Notes: generated from the letters alone by a model not told the origin. A stretch of 64,000 nucleotides of DNA from Gammaproteobacteria bacterium (GCA_030832095.1 JAURJT010000049.1:61526-125525), one strand, 5' to 3'; counted from the first letter of the stretch, positions 45,278 through 54,081 are shown. Numbers and translations are program-made.

Positions 45278-45655
45278 ATGACTGCAAACGCCTTGAATGT
45301 GTTGGGCACTGGACTAATGCCCTGTTCTTACGACCCGTTGACCGGTTTCTACCGCGACGGTTGCTGCAACACCGACATGCAGGATTTGGGTAGCCACGTC
45401 GTTTGCACCAAGGTCACCCAAGAATTTTTAGAGTTTTCGGCAAGCCGTGGCAATGATTTGTCGACACCGCGTCCTGAGTATCGCTTTGCCGGTTTGCAAG
45501 AGGGTGATCGGTGGTGCTTGTGTGCGTTGCGCTGGAAAGAAGCGTTGCACGCGGGCGTTGCCCCCTTGGTGATCCTTGAAAGCACTCATGCGAAAGCGCT
45601 AGAGTTTGTGACGATCGAGCAGTTACAAGAGTACGCGCTGCAAACTGAAAAGTGA
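45278..45655 (+). CDS. DUF2237 family protein
   Basis: This 125-residue protein has the DUF2237 pattern: 'GTGLMPCSYDPLTGFYRDGC', 'HVVCTKVTQEFLEFSASRGN', 'WCLCALRWKEA' and 'LESTHAKALEFV'. It is small, soluble and without a signal. Conserved Cys, Asp and His residues suggest metal or redox chemistry, but no function is established to my knowledge. ATG 45278 has an AAGGG site. Confidence 0.9.
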   Translation: MTANALNVLGTGLMPCSYDPLTGFYRDGCCNTDMQDLGSHVVCTKVTQEFLEFSASRGNDLSTPRPEYRFAGLQEGDRWCLCALRWKEALHAGVAPLVILESTHAKALEFVTIEQLQEYALQTEK

Positions 45656-45738
45656 TGGCCAAGACCTTAACGGTTGGCCTGTCAGAGGATTGACTCGCTA
45701 GGTGTTCGCTTGCTTAGGGATGGCTTGTTGGCCGACTG

Positions 45739-46710
45739 CTAGAGTGTAATCCCCTCGTGCGCTGCGATCAGTTCAAGCGCTTGCTCGAACAGTGCCCGCG
45801 CCTGGCCAGAGACTTCAGCTAAATGTTCATGCAATTGTTGGTCAGTTGAATTTTTGTTTAAACATTCTTGACTGTACTGCTCAAAGTTCGACAACTGCGT
45901 AAGAAGCTCAGCGACATGGCGTGGGCATTCACACAAGACTGCAGTTGAAATATTTGCGACTCGCGAGAGCGTTTCATCCGAATATTTTTTTGGTGCGGCT
46001 TTGCGGCTTGCGTGTGGCGGAACGACAGCTCGCAGAGCCTGTTCAAGGCTGACGTTTCGAACCCATTCGCTGAGCTCTGCGTCTGAGATTGAGTCTTTGT
46101 GCACCGTAATGCCGGCGTTGCTAAGTGTTTGTAGGTTGCTGCTTGCGCCGTACACATACAACAACAAGGTATGGGTTGCACGACTTTTGCGGACAAAATC
46201 AAGGAGCTCTGAAACAGTGCTCTCTTGAACCGTATTTAGACGAATCAAGAGCAGGTCGACTGAGGTGCGTTCGGTCGCCGCGCATGCCGTGGCTAGGTCT
46301 GAGAAAACCTTGGCATGCTCGCTGTGATCTGCAAAGAGCCCAAGTTTGTGGCGGGTTGAAGCCAGCCGTTGCGCTAACCCTGTGCCGATCACGCACGCGC
46401 GCAATGGCGCGGCTTGCGTTGTGGCCTGCTGCAGAGCTGAAGCCGATAATCCTTGCGTATGTAAAAGTCGCAGCTGCGTGCTATCAAGTGTGGCAATGCC
46501 ACTGACAGCGTGACCTTGTTCGCTGAGTTGTTTGAGCAGAGTGGCACGCATGACATCGTCTGGCCCATAGAGCCGGTGCTGCCCAAGCGTTTTAGTGGGG
46601 GCAAAAGCTCGGTAACGGGTCTCCCAAATTCGCAGAGTCGTGACGGGCACATTTGCAAGTTTAGAAACCGCACCAATGCGGTAGGACAGAGAGGGCGCAA
46701 GAGAAGGCAT
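45739..46710 (-). CDS. MerR-family regulator (LitR/CarH-like architecture)
   Basis: This 323-residue regulator has an N-terminal MerR winged helix ('YRIGAVSKLANVPVTTLRIW', then 'RYRAF'). Its middle region (about 105-215) is placed like the B12-binding domain of CarH/LitR proteins but lacks the Asp-x-His-x-x-Gly cobalamin motif. The C-terminal helical domain with 'CECPRHVAELLTQLSNFEQY' is one I associate with Burkholderiales MerR proteins. It is divergent from the genes at 46868-47770, and the shared intergenic region carries inverted repeats. Confidence 0.85.
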   Translation of the reverse strand: MPSLAPSLSYRIGAVSKLANVPVTTLRIWETRYRAFAPTKTLGQHRLYGPDDVMRATLLKQLSEQGHAVSGIATLDSTQLRLLHTQGLSASALQQATTQAAPLRACVIGTGLAQRLASTRHKLGLFADHSEHAKVFSDLATACAATERTSVDLLLIRLNTVQESTVSELLDFVRKSRATHTLLLYVYGASSNLQTLSNAGITVHKDSISDAELSEWVRNVSLEQALRAVVPPHASRKAAPKKYSDETLSRVANISTAVLCECPRHVAELLTQLSNFEQYSQECLNKNSTDQQLHEHLAEVSGQARALFEQALELIAAHEGITL

Positions 46711-46742
46711 AAATATAAGTAAAATTTAATTTGAATAGAATC

Positions 46743-46845
46743 TGAGTAGATTATATCAAATTTATTTCGATATATTACTTATTAATCTACTCATTATTTG
46801 ATTTTTATCGAATAAATTGATATAAAAGTGTTGATTTCTACTCAT
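46743..46845. promoter_or_regulatory. AT-rich divergent control region with inverted repeats
   Basis: TGAGTAGATTA (46743-46753) is repeated perfectly inverted as TAATCTACTCA (46783-46793). CTACTCA occurs again near 46839. The segment ATATCAAATTTATTTCGATAT (46754-46774, given here as its own span) recurs inverted in shorter form at about 46807-46823. The region lies between the MerR gene and the winged-helix gene and probably contains their operators. Confidence 0.6.
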
Positions 46846-46867
46846 TGAAATAGATTTGGAGGTCGCC

Positions 46868-47311
46868 ATGCTGTCGAATAGAGCTTTGAGTGCTTTAAAC
46901 GCAACTGTTTTTATTGCGGCAAAAGGGCACCAGCACCCGCCAACCACCCGTGAACTATCTGCAGCCTTAGGCTTGTCGGTATCGTCTTTGCACGGCATGC
47001 TTAAGTTGCTTGACGATCACGGCATTGTTCGTTCGTTCAGGGGCGCCGAAAAGCGATACGAGATCAAAGCCGATCCAGCCACAATGACGGCCTGGGACGT
47101 TGTGCAGATTTTTGACGATCCGCACCCACCGGTTGCTCAAAATGCGAAAGAAAAAGACACTGTTTCTTACGAATACGAAAATACCTATTGCGAAATGTTG
47201 AAAGATTTTTTGGCTTCACAAAAAATCATTGATCAAATTGCTGGGGTGAGTTCGAGTCCTAGTACGAATACGAGTATGAGTGCGAGTTCGGGCGCCCTTG
47301 CATGGGCCTGA
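46868..47311 (+). CDS. Small winged-helix regulator, Rrf2-like
   Basis: This 147-residue protein has an N-terminal winged helix resembling Rrf2 or MarR proteins ('PPTTRELSAALGLSVSSLHG', residues about 24-43) and the Rrf2-like wing and 'MTAWDVVQIFDD'. The C-terminus is a Ser-rich low-complexity tail. No cysteine cluster for an Fe-S site is evident. A strong GGAGG site precedes ATG 46868. It overlaps the next gene by 10 bp and is divergent from the MerR gene. Confidence 0.8.
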   Translation: MLSNRALSALNATVFIAAKGHQHPPTTRELSAALGLSVSSLHGMLKLLDDHGIVRSFRGAEKRYEIKADPATMTAWDVVQIFDDPHPPVAQNAKEKDTVSYEYENTYCEMLKDFLASQKIIDQIAGVSSSPSTNTSMSASSGALAWA

Positions 47312-47583
47312 TCGAGCCACTCACCGAGGCTGAGCGGTCACGACTCATCGAGATGGCATGGGAAGATCGAACGCCTTTCGAAGTGATTCGTTTGCAGTAC
47401 GGCCTTACTGAGGCCTCGGTGATTGACTTTATGCGTAGCAACATGAAAAAGAGTTCGTTCAGGATGTGGCGCAAGAGAATGAATGGGCGCCTAACTAAAC
47501 ATCAAGCCCTACGAAGTTCTAGCAAGGCGGCACACAGACTGACCAACGATACAGCGCCGAACAAAAAAGGCTTAACAGCATGA
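47302..47583 (+). CDS. TIGR03643 family small protein
   Basis: This 93-residue basic protein has the TIGR03643 signature 'IEMAWEDRTPFEVIRLQYGL' (residues 16-35) and 'KKSSFRMWRKRMNGRLTKH'. The family is conserved but uncharacterised. I recall homologues beside LitR-type regulators, photolyases and SDRs in light-induced clusters. It overlaps the winged-helix gene. Confidence 0.88.
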   Translation: MGLIEPLTEAERSRLIEMAWEDRTPFEVIRLQYGLTEASVIDFMRSNMKKSSFRMWRKRMNGRLTKHQALRSSSKAAHRLTNDTAPNKKGLTA

Positions 47584-47596
47584 CTTGGGTGATGAC

Positions 47597-47770
47597 ATGA
47601 GCGAAGATCTTAGATGTTGCGGTTCAGGGACTTGCATCATTAACCTGGAAGGGCTCTGTTGGTGTGGCCAACAATGGGATGGCCAACAGATGCGTCACCA
47701 ACCGATCGATTCACCCTTGAAATCCACAAAATGCGCAGACGATTTAGGGGCTAACGCGTCGAGCGCCTGA
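47597..47770 (+). CDS. Small cysteine-rich protein
   Basis: This 57-residue protein has six cysteines, five of them in 'LRCCGSGTCIINLEGLCWCG' (residues 5-24). The pattern CC-x3-C-x7-C-x-C suggests metal or Fe-S binding. I recall similar short proteins next to TIGR03643 genes, but cannot name a family. It starts 14 bp after the TIGR03643 gene. Its last 76 bp overlap the convergent SDR gene, so its C-terminus may differ from relatives. Confidence 0.65.
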   Translation: MSEDLRCCGSGTCIINLEGLCWCGQQWDGQQMRHQPIDSPLKSTKCADDLGANASSA

Positions 47771-48390
47771 AGCAAACCTGCGACCGATGCACCTACCGGG
47801 GTGCAGTGATCGGGAGTCGCAAAGGGTTGAGATAAAGGCGACGCAACAGTACCTGGTTGCAACGCTGCCAAAATCGCTTGTGGATTTTTACGCGCAAACT
47901 CGATTGCGGCCGTTTGTAAAAACATATTGATTGCGGCCTTTGAGGCACGGTAGCCGTACCAGCCACCCTTTGAATTGTCACTGATGCTTCCGACGCGGGC
48001 CGACAACTTAGCGTAAATGACCCTTTCTTTTGCGAGCAGCGGTAAAAAATATTTGAGCAATAAGGCAGGGCCGATCGCATTGACTTGAAAGCTGCGTTGC
48101 AGGCGTGTGGCATCCAACGCGCCTAAGTGCTTTTCAGGGCCTTTGCCGTCAATCGTCAGGGCGCCAGTTGCATCAACGATTAAATGAAAGGGTCCTTGTG
48201 TGGCGCACGAGGACGCGGCTGCAACGAGACTAGCCTCATCCTCAAGAGCAAACCCGGGCATGTCATGCCTTGAGACTTCAATCACGAGCGCGCAATTTGG
48301 ATCTTGCCTGAGCGCGGCAACAAAACCCGCACCAATCGTGCCCGATGAGCCAATGACGATCGCACGATAACTCGAACCCAAAGAGTGCAT
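47695..48390 (-). CDS. SDR-family oxidoreductase (CsgA/C-factor-like)
   Basis: This 231-residue short-chain dehydrogenase has 'IVIGSSGTIGAGFVAAL' (residues 12-28) for nucleotide binding. The catalytic 'GYRASK' (Tyr-x3-Lys) sits near residue 147, and a Ser lies upstream in 'KLSARVGSISDN'. The short form and the 'GxSSGIG'-like start resemble C-factor type SDRs found in light-responsive gene groups. ATG 48390 gives the standard N-terminus. It is convergent with the Cys-rich gene and overlaps it. Confidence 0.85.
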   Translation of the reverse strand: MHSLGSSYRAIVIGSSGTIGAGFVAALRQDPNCALVIEVSRHDMPGFALEDEASLVAAASSCATQGPFHLIVDATGALTIDGKGPEKHLGALDATRLQRSFQVNAIGPALLLKYFLPLLAKERVIYAKLSARVGSISDNSKGGWYGYRASKAAINMFLQTAAIEFARKNPQAILAALQPGTVASPLSQPFATPDHCTPVGASVAGLLQALDALAPKSSAHFVDFKGESIGW

Positions 48391-48545
48391 GACGTAAACC
48401 GCCGTTATAAATAAGATGCCGCGCAGATTACAAGAGCCGAACGGCCTTCGCGCGAAAGCCCTTATGGTGGTTACACACGCCATATCATTCAAAAAAGATG
48501 TCGTCTGTCAGATTAATCTTTTTTTGTAGACAGATGCTGACAGCG

Positions 48546-49538
48546 TTACTCCGCTTTGATTTCGGCTCGCTTAATTAAGGTGCTGTACATCGCAAGCTCG
48601 CGTTTAATGAGTGCTGCAAACTCAACTGAAGAGCTACCCACCAGATCGTTGCCTCCCTTGGTCTGCAAAGCTTCAATGACCTCGGGGTCTTTTACCGCCT
48701 GAACGCTAGCAGCATTGAGCCGTTCGATGATGGCTGGATCGGTACCGGCCGGAGCAAGTAAACCTATAAATTGCGTAATATCAAAATCCTTAAAGCCCGC
48801 CTCTTGCATGGTGGGGATATTGGGTAGCGAACGCGCGCGCGTCGGCCCTGACACCGCGAAGGCCTTTAACCGCTTCTCTTGTATTAAAGGCGAAGCGGTT
48901 AACACGGTGTCAAACGTAAAGGCGAGTTGCCCGCCCAGCAGATCTACGAGTGCTGGCGCGCTACCTTTGTAGGGGACATGATTAAATTGTGCGCCACTTA
49001 AGATCGAAAACATTTCGCCGGCCAAATGGCCCCCGCCGCCGATGCCAGTTGAGCCGAAACTGAGCTTGCCCGGCTGGGCTTTGCCCTGCAGTACCGCATC
49101 ATTCAGTGTATTGATGGATGAGGCGGCAGAGACGACCAACACGTATTGAAACGATAAGATCTGACTAATTGGTTGCAGGTCTTTGATCGGATCGTAGGGC
49201 ACCTTGGTATACAGGACTGGATTAATCACAATGGGCCCGCTCGCGGCCATCAGCAGCGTGTAGCCATCTGCTGGCGCCTTGACAACCGCATCGGTACCGA
49301 TCATGCCGTTGGCGCCGCTGCGATTTTCAACAATCACCGTCGTGTTGAGCAGCACCCCCATCTTTTTCGCAATCACCCGCCCAGTAATGTCGGCATTGCC
49401 TGCGGCTGGGTAGGGCACAACCACTTTGATGGGGCGGTTGGGGTAGGGCTGGTTCTGCGCATGCACTGACCCAAGTCCAAGCGCCCCGAGAGCACAAGCC
49501 AAAAACCAGAACCGAGCGCGAAAGTGGGGGGTGCACAT
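48546..49538 (-). CDS. Bug family (TctC-like) periplasmic receptor
   Basis: This 330-residue Bug receptor has a signal peptide ending near 'GSVHAQ' (about residue 28). The mature region has 'YPNRPIKVVVPYPAAGNAD', 'GANGMIGTDAVVKAPADGYT' and 'HVPYKGSAPALVDLLGGQ'. It binds a carboxylate and has no TctAB genes nearby. It is divergent from the repeat-bearing lipoprotein gene. Confidence 0.94.
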   Translation of the reverse strand: MCTPHFRARFWFLACALGALGLGSVHAQNQPYPNRPIKVVVPYPAAGNADITGRVIAKKMGVLLNTTVIVENRSGANGMIGTDAVVKAPADGYTLLMAASGPIVINPVLYTKVPYDPIKDLQPISQILSFQYVLVVSAASSINTLNDAVLQGKAQPGKLSFGSTGIGGGGHLAGEMFSILSGAQFNHVPYKGSAPALVDLLGGQLAFTFDTVLTASPLIQEKRLKAFAVSGPTRARSLPNIPTMQEAGFKDFDITQFIGLLAPAGTDPAIIERLNAASVQAVKDPEVIEALQTKGGNDLVGSSSVEFAALIKRELAMYSTLIKRAEIKAE

Positions 49539-49633
49539 AGTGTTTATGCCGAAAATGGATGACTTGGATTAAACTTCATCGCCAATTTAGCTCAATATCT
49601 TAGTTGCAGCCCTAATCTACTTAAAGAAAAATT

Positions 49634-50965
49634 ATGCGTGAATTTCAAAGGTTCATCCGTCTGGCAACAGCTGCAGGAGTCTTGCTTGTCGGTATCGGCT
49701 GCGCTCAGACGACCGAGCCGCCTAGCAGCCCCGTTGTAGGGATACAGACGACTGAGCCGGCGCGCAGCCCCGCCGCAGGGGTACAGGCGACCGAGCCGTC
49801 GCGCAGCCCCGCCGCAGGGGTACAGGCGACCGAGCCGTCGCCTAGCCCTGCCACGGCGCCACAGCCCGCTGAGCCGATACGCACTGCTCTTGCGGTTGCT
49901 CAGCCAATCGAGCTGCCGCGCACTGTCCCAGCGCTCCCTGTGGGGGCTGAGATGAAAGATACGGCGGCCTCAGTGCGCAATGCCGCAATCCTGTTGGCGG
50001 GTCAAGAACCAGTCACCGGTTTGCCGCCGGCGCTCGCGCAAAGCCCTCGTTGGGCCGCTTTTTCAAAAGAGGTGACTGCAAATTGGGCACGCTACAGTCA
50101 AAAGATTGCAGATCCGATGTCTCAGTGGGCATTGGCTGAGTTGCCCGTAGCACCCAACACGGTGTTTTATCCTTTTTCTGGCCCTGACTTTGTGACTGTG
50201 CACCAGTTGTTTCCGACGGCACAGCGCTACGTCATGGTAGCCATGCAAAACGCTGAGCGGCCGTTGGATTTAGCCAATCTTGCCCCCGATCTCATCGACC
50301 CGAGTCTTGCTGTGCTGACCTCAGCCTGGCAACACTTTGGCGAGAATGGTTTTTATGTGACCTCATACCTCGAGAAGTATTTGTACTCAACCCGTGCCAA
50401 CATCGGTGCCAGCACGTTTATTGTGAGTTTTTTGACGTTGCAGGGCTTTGAAATTGAACGTGTTGTACCCATACAAGTTGCTGCAGACGGCTCGTTGCAA
50501 GAGCTCTCGCCAGACACGCCGCGTTGGCGGTCGGTGCGAATACAAGCCAGCAAGCAAGGTAAGTCGATTGTTGTCGATTATCTGAAAATTGATCTGTCAA
50601 ACCCAGGGCTTCAAGCCGCGCCACAAAACCTAGCCCTGATCGCCACCCTCACGAAATACCCCGTGTTGTTCAAGGCGGCCTCGCACTTGCCACAAAATGT
50701 TGGCTTTAACATGATCGCCAATCAAGTGCTCGCGGATTCTCCTTTGATCGTGCAAGATGAGACGGGTTTGAGTTATTCGACTCTGATTCGCGCGCACCAA
50801 GTGGCGTTGTTTGGCAAATTTGTCGTCGCCCATCACTCTTTCCCGAGTTATCACGTTGACCTTGCAAAAGCCTTCGCCCAACGAGATGACACCAAACCGT
50901 TGAATTTTAGATTCGGCTATTTTAAAGACGGTAACTACGCGTTGATGGTTGCTTCAAGAAAATAG
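49634..50965 (+). CDS. Lipoprotein with N-terminal 13-residue repeats, unknown function
   Basis: This 443-residue protein has a signal peptide with lipobox 'VGIGC' (Cys23). Directly after the lipid cysteine come four 13-residue Pro/Ser/Thr-rich repeats ('QTTEPARSPAAG' type), then a further Pro-rich linker to about residue 105. The globular remainder (about 330 residues) contains 'VFYPFSGPDFVTVHQLFP', 'YMVAM'-like strands and a C-terminal 'RFGYFKDGNYALMVASRK'. I do not recognise the domain with certainty. The repeats probably act as a flexible spacer through the cell wall layer. Confidence 0.75.
   Translation: MREFQRFIRLATAAGVLLVGIGCAQTTEPPSSPVVGIQTTEPARSPAAGVQATEPSRSPAAGVQATEPSPSPATAPQPAEPIRTALAVAQPIELPRTVPALPVGAEMKDTAASVRNAAILLAGQEPVTGLPPALAQSPRWAAFSKEVTANWARYSQKIADPMSQWALAELPVAPNTVFYPFSGPDFVTVHQLFPTAQRYVMVAMQNAERPLDLANLAPDLIDPSLAVLTSAWQHFGENGFYVTSYLEKYLYSTRANIGASTFIVSFLTLQGFEIERVVPIQVAADGSLQELSPDTPRWRSVRIQASKQGKSIVVDYLKIDLSNPGLQAAPQNLALIATLTKYPVLFKAASHLPQNVGFNMIANQVLADSPLIVQDETGLSYSTLIRAHQVALFGKFVVAHHSFPSYHVDLAKAFAQRDDTKPLNFRFGYFKDGNYALMVASRK
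49703..49858 (+). repeat. Four 39-bp tandem repeats encoding 13 residues each
   Basis: The period is 39 bp; GTACAGGCGACCGAG occurs at 49781 and again at 49820. The encoded units are 'AQTTEPPSSPVVG', 'IQTTEPARSPAAG', 'VQATEPSRSPAAG' and 'VQATEPSPSPATA'. The two middle copies are nearly identical in DNA, so copy number may vary. Confidence 0.88.
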
Positions 50966-51008
50966 CCGTTCGCTACATGAATGCACATATCCCTAAAAAG
51001 AGACCAAT

Positions 51009-51464
51009 ATGATCCAGACACGCCATATTTTTCAAATTGTTTTAACAGTCCCCAATATTGTTGACCTAGGTCAGACTCCTGTGGGGGGGCGAAAGATTGC
51101 CAATGTCACGGGTGGCACGTTCGAGGGCGACCGGATTCGCGGCACCGTCAAAGCCGCTCCTGGGGGCGACTGGTTACTGATGCGTCCAGATGATGTGTTG
51201 ACCTTGGATGTACGCTTGATCCTTGAAACCGATGACAATCAGCTGATTTATATGAGTTATCGCGGTTTGCGTCACGGCCCCAAAGACGTGATGGCTCGCT
51301 TGAACAAGGGCGAAAAGGTTGATCCAGCCGAGTATTACTTTCGCACCACTCCGGTGCTTGAAACAGGCTCAGAAAAGTATAGTTGGCTCAATAAAATCAT
51401 CTGTGTGGCAACGGGCCGCCGCGAAGCTGCCGGGCCGATTTATGACGTCTACGAAGTGCTGTAG
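51009..51464 (+). CDS. DUF3237 (UPF0311) family protein
   Basis: This 151-residue soluble protein has DUF3237 hallmarks 'GGRKIANVTGGTFEGDRIRG', 'GGDWLLMRPDDVLTLDVR', 'YMSYRGLRHG' and 'YYFRTTPVLETGSEKYSWLN'. It forms a beta-barrel in the family; the function is unproven. It is found near catabolic dehydrogenases, as here before two acyl-CoA dehydrogenases. The start at 51009 is 44 bp after the lipoprotein gene. Confidence 0.9.
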   Translation: MIQTRHIFQIVLTVPNIVDLGQTPVGGRKIANVTGGTFEGDRIRGTVKAAPGGDWLLMRPDDVLTLDVRLILETDDNQLIYMSYRGLRHGPKDVMARLNKGEKVDPAEYYFRTTPVLETGSEKYSWLNKIICVATGRREAAGPIYDVYEVL

Positions 51465-51499
51465 CCGTTGTTAAGTTAGTCGAGGCGTCTGCGTTGCGT

Positions 51500-51535
51500 C
51501 CAGAGCCCTTAAAGAGTAATCTTCAAGGGCTCTGG
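51500..51535. terminator. Strong hairpin after the DUF3237 gene
   Basis: A perfect 11-bp stem, CCAGAGCCCTT with AAGGGCTCTGG, closes a 14-base loop. No T-tract follows. It lies in the 227-bp gap before the acyl-CoA dehydrogenase gene and may end transcription or protect an RNA end. Confidence 0.55.
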
Positions 51536-51691
51536 GGCGTCTTGTGTTCCGTCAAACGCAGCCGCTACGATAAAAATAATAGCGAGACATGGCATGAACC
51601 AAGCGTTGAAAGCCTACCCCAAACGGGTTGAGTGAACCGAGCTGACGTGGGTTGAGTCAATTGATTGATCTGATTAACTAAAGAGACAACA

Positions 51692-52903
51692 ATGAATTTT
51701 TTGTTCAGTGCTGAAGAAGAAAAACTGCGATCAACCGTACGCGAGTTTTTGGCCGAGCATTTCACTGACGAAGTGCGTGCCGAAAATACCGCAGGTAGGC
51801 GCGGCGAAGGATGGGGGCCAGCGATTCGCGCCTTTTTCGATACCGTCAATGAAAAACGCTGGTTCGCCTGGAGCTGGCCGACTGAGTTCGGTGGTGGCGG
51901 CGGCGACCGTACTGCCCAGTTTGTGATCGAAGAAGAATTTTACCGGGCAACCGGCATCACCTTAGGTGGTGGCACGGGTGCCCCGGCGATCTTGTCGTTT
52001 GGTACAGCTGCACAAAAACAAGAGTTTGTGCCGGGCGCCATTAAACGTGAAATCATTTTTTGCCAAGGTTATAGCGAGCCCGGTTGCGGCACCGACTTGG
52101 CAGGCATTCGTTGTCGTGCAAAGCGTGTGGGTGATAAGTACATTATTACGGGTCAAAAAATTTATACGACCAACGCCCAGAATTCGACACACATCTTTTT
52201 GATGTGCCGCACTGACCCTGACTCAGTTCGTCACCGCGGCCTGTCGATTTTGCTCGTGCCGATGGATGTACCTGGGTTAACCGTGCGTCCGCTCTGGACA
52301 GTACAAAATGACCCTCCAGCGCCGTTTGGAACCACCTATGGCGAAGAGCGTACCAATGAGGTGTTCTTTGACGACGTTGAAGTGCCAGTGTCTTGCTTGC
52401 TGGGTGAAGAGGGCGGCGGCTGGGAAGTGGCGCGGCGTGGCTTGAACTTGGATCGCGTAGGAGCCTGGCGTTATTTGATTTCAGTCATGCGTGATGAAGA
52501 TATTGTGAACTGGTTGCACGGTGAGGGCGAGTTACAAGACTCACTGCGCGAAGATACGCAAGTTCGCGACAAAGTTGCAGAGATGTGGACGGAAGCTGAA
52601 GTCTGCCGATTAATGACGATGCGCAGTATCAGCATTGAGCAAAGTGGCGGAAAGTTCACCTACGAAGGTTCAGCTGAAAAAGTGTTTGCACCCGAGCACA
52701 GCGTGCGCACCACCGAAGCCATTAGTCAGATCTTGGGTCCGTTTGCCCAGTTGATGCAAGGCTCGCCTGCTGCAATTGAGAAAGGCGTCTTTGCACACAA
52801 CATTTTGGGTGCTTACCAGTCAACAATTAACCACGGTAGCGTTCAGGTGATGCGCGATCAGGTGGCCCGTATTGGTTTGGGCCTGCCGCGCGCGGCAAAA
52901 TAA
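51692..52903 (+). CDS. Acyl-CoA dehydrogenase family protein
   Basis: This 403-residue FAD enzyme of the acyl-CoA dehydrogenase fold has 'CQGYSEPGCGTDLAGIRCRA' (FAD/substrate region) and the C-terminal 'NHGSVQVMRDQVARIGLG' segment. It belongs to the class that occurs in pairs forming alpha2beta2 heterotetramers, in which only one subunit keeps the catalytic base. The second gene follows 20 bp downstream. The substrate is unknown, possibly a branched, cyclic or steroid-type acyl-CoA. Confidence 0.92.
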   Translation: MNFLFSAEEEKLRSTVREFLAEHFTDEVRAENTAGRRGEGWGPAIRAFFDTVNEKRWFAWSWPTEFGGGGGDRTAQFVIEEEFYRATGITLGGGTGAPAILSFGTAAQKQEFVPGAIKREIIFCQGYSEPGCGTDLAGIRCRAKRVGDKYIITGQKIYTTNAQNSTHIFLMCRTDPDSVRHRGLSILLVPMDVPGLTVRPLWTVQNDPPAPFGTTYGEERTNEVFFDDVEVPVSCLLGEEGGGWEVARRGLNLDRVGAWRYLISVMRDEDIVNWLHGEGELQDSLREDTQVRDKVAEMWTEAEVCRLMTMRSISIEQSGGKFTYEGSAEKVFAPEHSVRTTEAISQILGPFAQLMQGSPAAIEKGVFAHNILGAYQSTINHGSVQVMRDQVARIGLGLPRAAK

Positions 52904-52923
52904 CAATAAAGGTAAATTGAATC

Positions 52924-54081
52924 ATGGATATTTTGCTTGACGATCAAGAAGTACAAATTCGAGAAGCGGCCTCAGAGTTTTTGGCTGGCGAATGTACGTC
53001 GGCGCTGGTGCGTAAGATTGAAACAGACCCGTTGCAGTATTCGCCAGCGTTATGGGAAAAGTTTGCCGAGAATGGCTGGCTTCAACTGTGTCTGTCGGAT
53101 AAAAACGGCGGTCAAGAGTTGCCCTTAACGTATCTTGCCTTACTGTTTGAATTGGCGGGTTATCACATTGCGCCGATCCCTTTACATTCGACCATGGTGC
53201 CAGCCATGATCATTGATCGGCATGGCGATGCAGAGCAGCAGCAACTCTTGCAGTCAGTGCTGAGCGGTGATCTGATCTTGAGCCATGCGGTGACCGAGGC
53301 CAATGGCCGTTGGACACCCGAGTCAATTAAGCTTGAAGGTCGAGTCGAGGGTAATGGGCTTGTACTGAACGGCACAAAAAGCTTTGTGGGCAGTTATCGT
53401 GCCTCTAAGCAGTGTTTGGTTGTGTATCGCGAAGCGACAGCACCTCATCATTTGGGGGTTGTGCTAGTGCCCACCGATGCAACGGGTCTAAGCAGCGATG
53501 CTTTAGTTTCCATGGCAAAAGATGGTGAAGCAAACGTTCAGTTCAATAATGTTCGGGTGCCGTTGAACGCGCGCGTGGGTTCGTCAGCGCAAGGTAACGC
53601 AATCGCACTTGAGGTGATGGATTTTTCGTCTGTGTTGTACGCTTCAATGATGGCGGGTGCAGGTCGCAGAACTCTTGACATGGCTGTCGCACATGCCAAA
53701 CAACGTGAAGCTTTCGGTCAACCAATCGGTGCGTTTCAAGCTATCCAGCACTTGTGTGCCAACATGGTCAACGCGATTGATGGCACTACCATGCTTGCCC
53801 GCGAAGCGTTGTGGCGCATGGATCAAAAGCTGCCCTATCGCGTGAACGTTGCGCAAGCCAAATCGTTTGGCAACGAGCAATGCATGATGGTGGTGCGTTC
53901 GGCGCAGCAAATTCATGGCGGCATGGGTTTTATTCGTGACTTTGATTTGAATCTTTGGTACCGCAGAGTGGGCTCCTGGAGTCTGCGTGGCGGTACAGCG
54001 GCAGAGCATCGCCGTACGATTGCTGCGGCGTTGTTAGATCAGCCGGCGAAGGTTCGGATCGGTAACATTCCACAGGCTTGA
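52924..54081 (+). CDS. Acyl-CoA dehydrogenase family protein, probable partner subunit
   Basis: This 385-residue protein has the acyl-CoA dehydrogenase fold: N-terminal helical domain, mid beta domain ('LILSHAVTEANGRWTPESIK') and C-terminal domain with 'REAFGQPIGAFQAIQHLCA' and 'QIHGGMGFIRDFDLNLWYRR'. It starts 20 bp after the other dehydrogenase gene, indicating a heteromeric complex. Electrons would pass to an electron-transfer flavoprotein not encoded here. Confidence 0.92.
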   Translation: MDILLDDQEVQIREAASEFLAGECTSALVRKIETDPLQYSPALWEKFAENGWLQLCLSDKNGGQELPLTYLALLFELAGYHIAPIPLHSTMVPAMIIDRHGDAEQQQLLQSVLSGDLILSHAVTEANGRWTPESIKLEGRVEGNGLVLNGTKSFVGSYRASKQCLVVYREATAPHHLGVVLVPTDATGLSSDALVSMAKDGEANVQFNNVRVPLNARVGSSAQGNAIALEVMDFSSVLYASMMAGAGRRTLDMAVAHAKQREAFGQPIGAFQAIQHLCANMVNAIDGTTMLAREALWRMDQKLPYRVNVAQAKSFGNEQCMMVVRSAQQIHGGMGFIRDFDLNLWYRRVGSWSLRGGTAAEHRRTIAAALLDQPAKVRIGNIPQA

